NCBI GenBank assembly: GCA_964607915.1
Contig: CAZSMU010000168.1
Coordinates: 1 to 7,316 of the forward strand
Length of the DNA: 7,316 nucleotides
Direction: 5' to 3'
DNA from: JADJPL01 sp964607915
Lineage (GTDB): Bacteria > Bacteroidota > Bacteroidia > Chitinophagales > Saprospiraceae
Shown here: in pieces, positions 6,924 to 7,316 of the stretch
Position numbering within the stretch: the first letter of the stretch is position 1
Layout: each line of letters opens with the position of its first letter
The notes under the pieces: model-generated
What the model was told of the DNA's origin: nothing
The model's database searches: none
The model's input: only the letters and a program-made list of their open reading frames with translations
Translations under genes and position numbers: made by a program

Positions 6924-7070
6924 AAAATCTCCCCCCTCCCTCTTTTGGCAAGATGCCCGATTTCTCGCTCCCACCCATAAAAAGCCCCCCGCACCGGAAG
7001 AAAACGGCTCTGTGAACCCGCCACGACGCTCCGGGACGGCTCCTCATACCATGCCCCCGCACAACAAATC

Positions 7071-7212
7071 CTATATATAGCTCCCGTATATTCGGATATA
7101 TACAAACCTACACTCCGTAGCCGCTCAAAAAGGCCCGGATATATCCGAAAAAAACGCCCGGATATATCCGAAAAACCAAGAGCTCGCAAAGGAAAAACCT
7201 TCCTATATATAC
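7071..7212. repeat. Array of five TATATA-centred elements, with a perfect 20-bp direct repeat
   Basis: The elements are CTATATATAG (7071-7080), CGGATATATAC (7093-7103), CGGATATATCCG (7136-7147 and 7159-7170) and CTATATATAC (7203-7212). The first, third and fourth are perfect palindromes. Centre-to-centre distances are 23, 43, 23 and 43 bp, so the pattern repeats every 66 bp. The two central copies lie inside an identical 20-mer, GCCCGGATATATCCGAAAAA, at 7133-7152 and 7156-7175. A looser CCGTATATTCGG sits at 7084-7095. Possible roles are a multi-site operator or an intergenic repeat family; neither is proven. Confidence 0.6.
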
Positions 7213-7248
7213 GAATTTTCCCGCTCCACACAACCCTATGTGCAGAAA

Positions 7249-7275
7249 GGGGGGCTGCGCACCGCGCAGCCCCCC
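7249..7275 (-). terminator. Perfect 12-bp GC hairpin, possible terminator
   Basis: GGGGGGCTGCGC (7249-7260) and GCGCAGCCCCCC (7264-7275) pair perfectly around a 3-nt loop. On the minus strand the stem is followed by TTTCTG, a short T-stretch, so it may end a gene entering from the right. On the plus strand it is preceded by AAA and has no T-run after it. Structure is certain; termination is moderately likely. Confidence 0.5.
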
Positions 7276-7316
7276 TCACACCAAAGCCCAAAAAATGCGC
7301 TTCGCAAAAGGTAAAA

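Larger units (their letters stand above)
6924..7316. other. Intergenic region downstream of the HTCS gene
   Basis: No convincing gene was found in these 393 bp. The first part (6924-7065) is pyrimidine- and C-rich, continuing the bias of the HTCS coding strand. It contains only a minor GGCA/TGCC hairpin (6947-6957) without a T-run, so no clear HTCS terminator is visible. The middle holds the TATATA-centred array, and the right end holds a strong GC hairpin. A 145-codon frame on the minus strand (7291-6854) overlaps the HTCS 3' end and is not believed. Confidence 0.6.

Noticed and set aside
6854..7291. A 145-codon open frame on the minus strand over the HTCS 3' end and the intergenic repeats
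   Set aside because: It overlaps the conserved AraC domain by about 70 bases, starts at a TTG, and runs through the GC hairpin and the repeats. The product is rich in Arg, Gly and Phe with no domain-like pattern.
7276..7316. Possible 3' end of a minus-strand gene (last residues KRIFWALV, stop TGA at 7278-7276)
   Set aside because: The stop directly before a terminator-like hairpin is suggestive, but only about 12 codons are visible and a random frame could look the same.
1..7316. tRNA, rRNA, CRISPR array, insertion sequence, attachment site
   Set aside because: No cloverleaf, spaced repeat-spacer units, transposase or integrase reading frame, or terminal inverted repeats with target duplications were seen.

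Overview
The window looks like a chromosomal segment from a member of the Bacteroidota, most likely a GC-rich Saprospiria-like lineage. Three things point there: a full-length hybrid two-component system (HTCS) protein of the type almost confined to that phylum; sigma-A -7 boxes of the Bacteroidota form TAnnTTTG in front of three genes; and an N-terminal fragment of the AAA-ATPase_like/PD-(D/E)XK protein family that is heavily expanded there. The exact genus is inference.

Layout. Bases 1-172 (minus) hold the first 57 codons of an AAA-ATPase_like protein with a clear P-loop; the rest lies left of the window. Bases 282-701 (minus) encode an unnamed 139-residue protein with a C-x-G-x-GICR-type motif. 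Each of these two genes has a TAnnTTTG box ending exactly 23 nt before its ATG, so they are probably separate transcription units. An imperfect hairpin with a T-run lies between them. Bases 924-2426 (minus) encode a 500-residue, probably all-helical TPR-like protein of unknown function. A divergent intergenic region of about 400 bp (2427-2828) carries a GC-rich hairpin, three CGTCTCA repeats, a repeated CATTATCGA and a good Bacteroidota promoter. It leads into the HTCS gene (2829-6923, plus), which fills more than half of the window. The last 393 bp have no convincing gene. They hold five TATATA-centred elements with alternating 23/43 bp spacing, including a perfect 20-bp repeat, and end in a perfect 12-bp GC hairpin.

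How the parts may work together. The HTCS protein should sense a ligand, often a glycan breakdown product, with its periplasmic propeller/Y_Y_Y region. It would then signal through one inner-membrane helix to a cytoplasmic kinase, receiver and AraC-type DNA-binding domain. No SusC/SusD or carbohydrate-active enzyme gene is visible, so its target is outside the window or is not a classical polysaccharide locus. The repeats upstream of its own promoter are candidate sites for its AraC domain. I found no complete new multi-gene system. The most unusual non-coding structure is the TATATA-centred array at 7071-7212, and the least explained proteins are the 139- and 500-residue ones.
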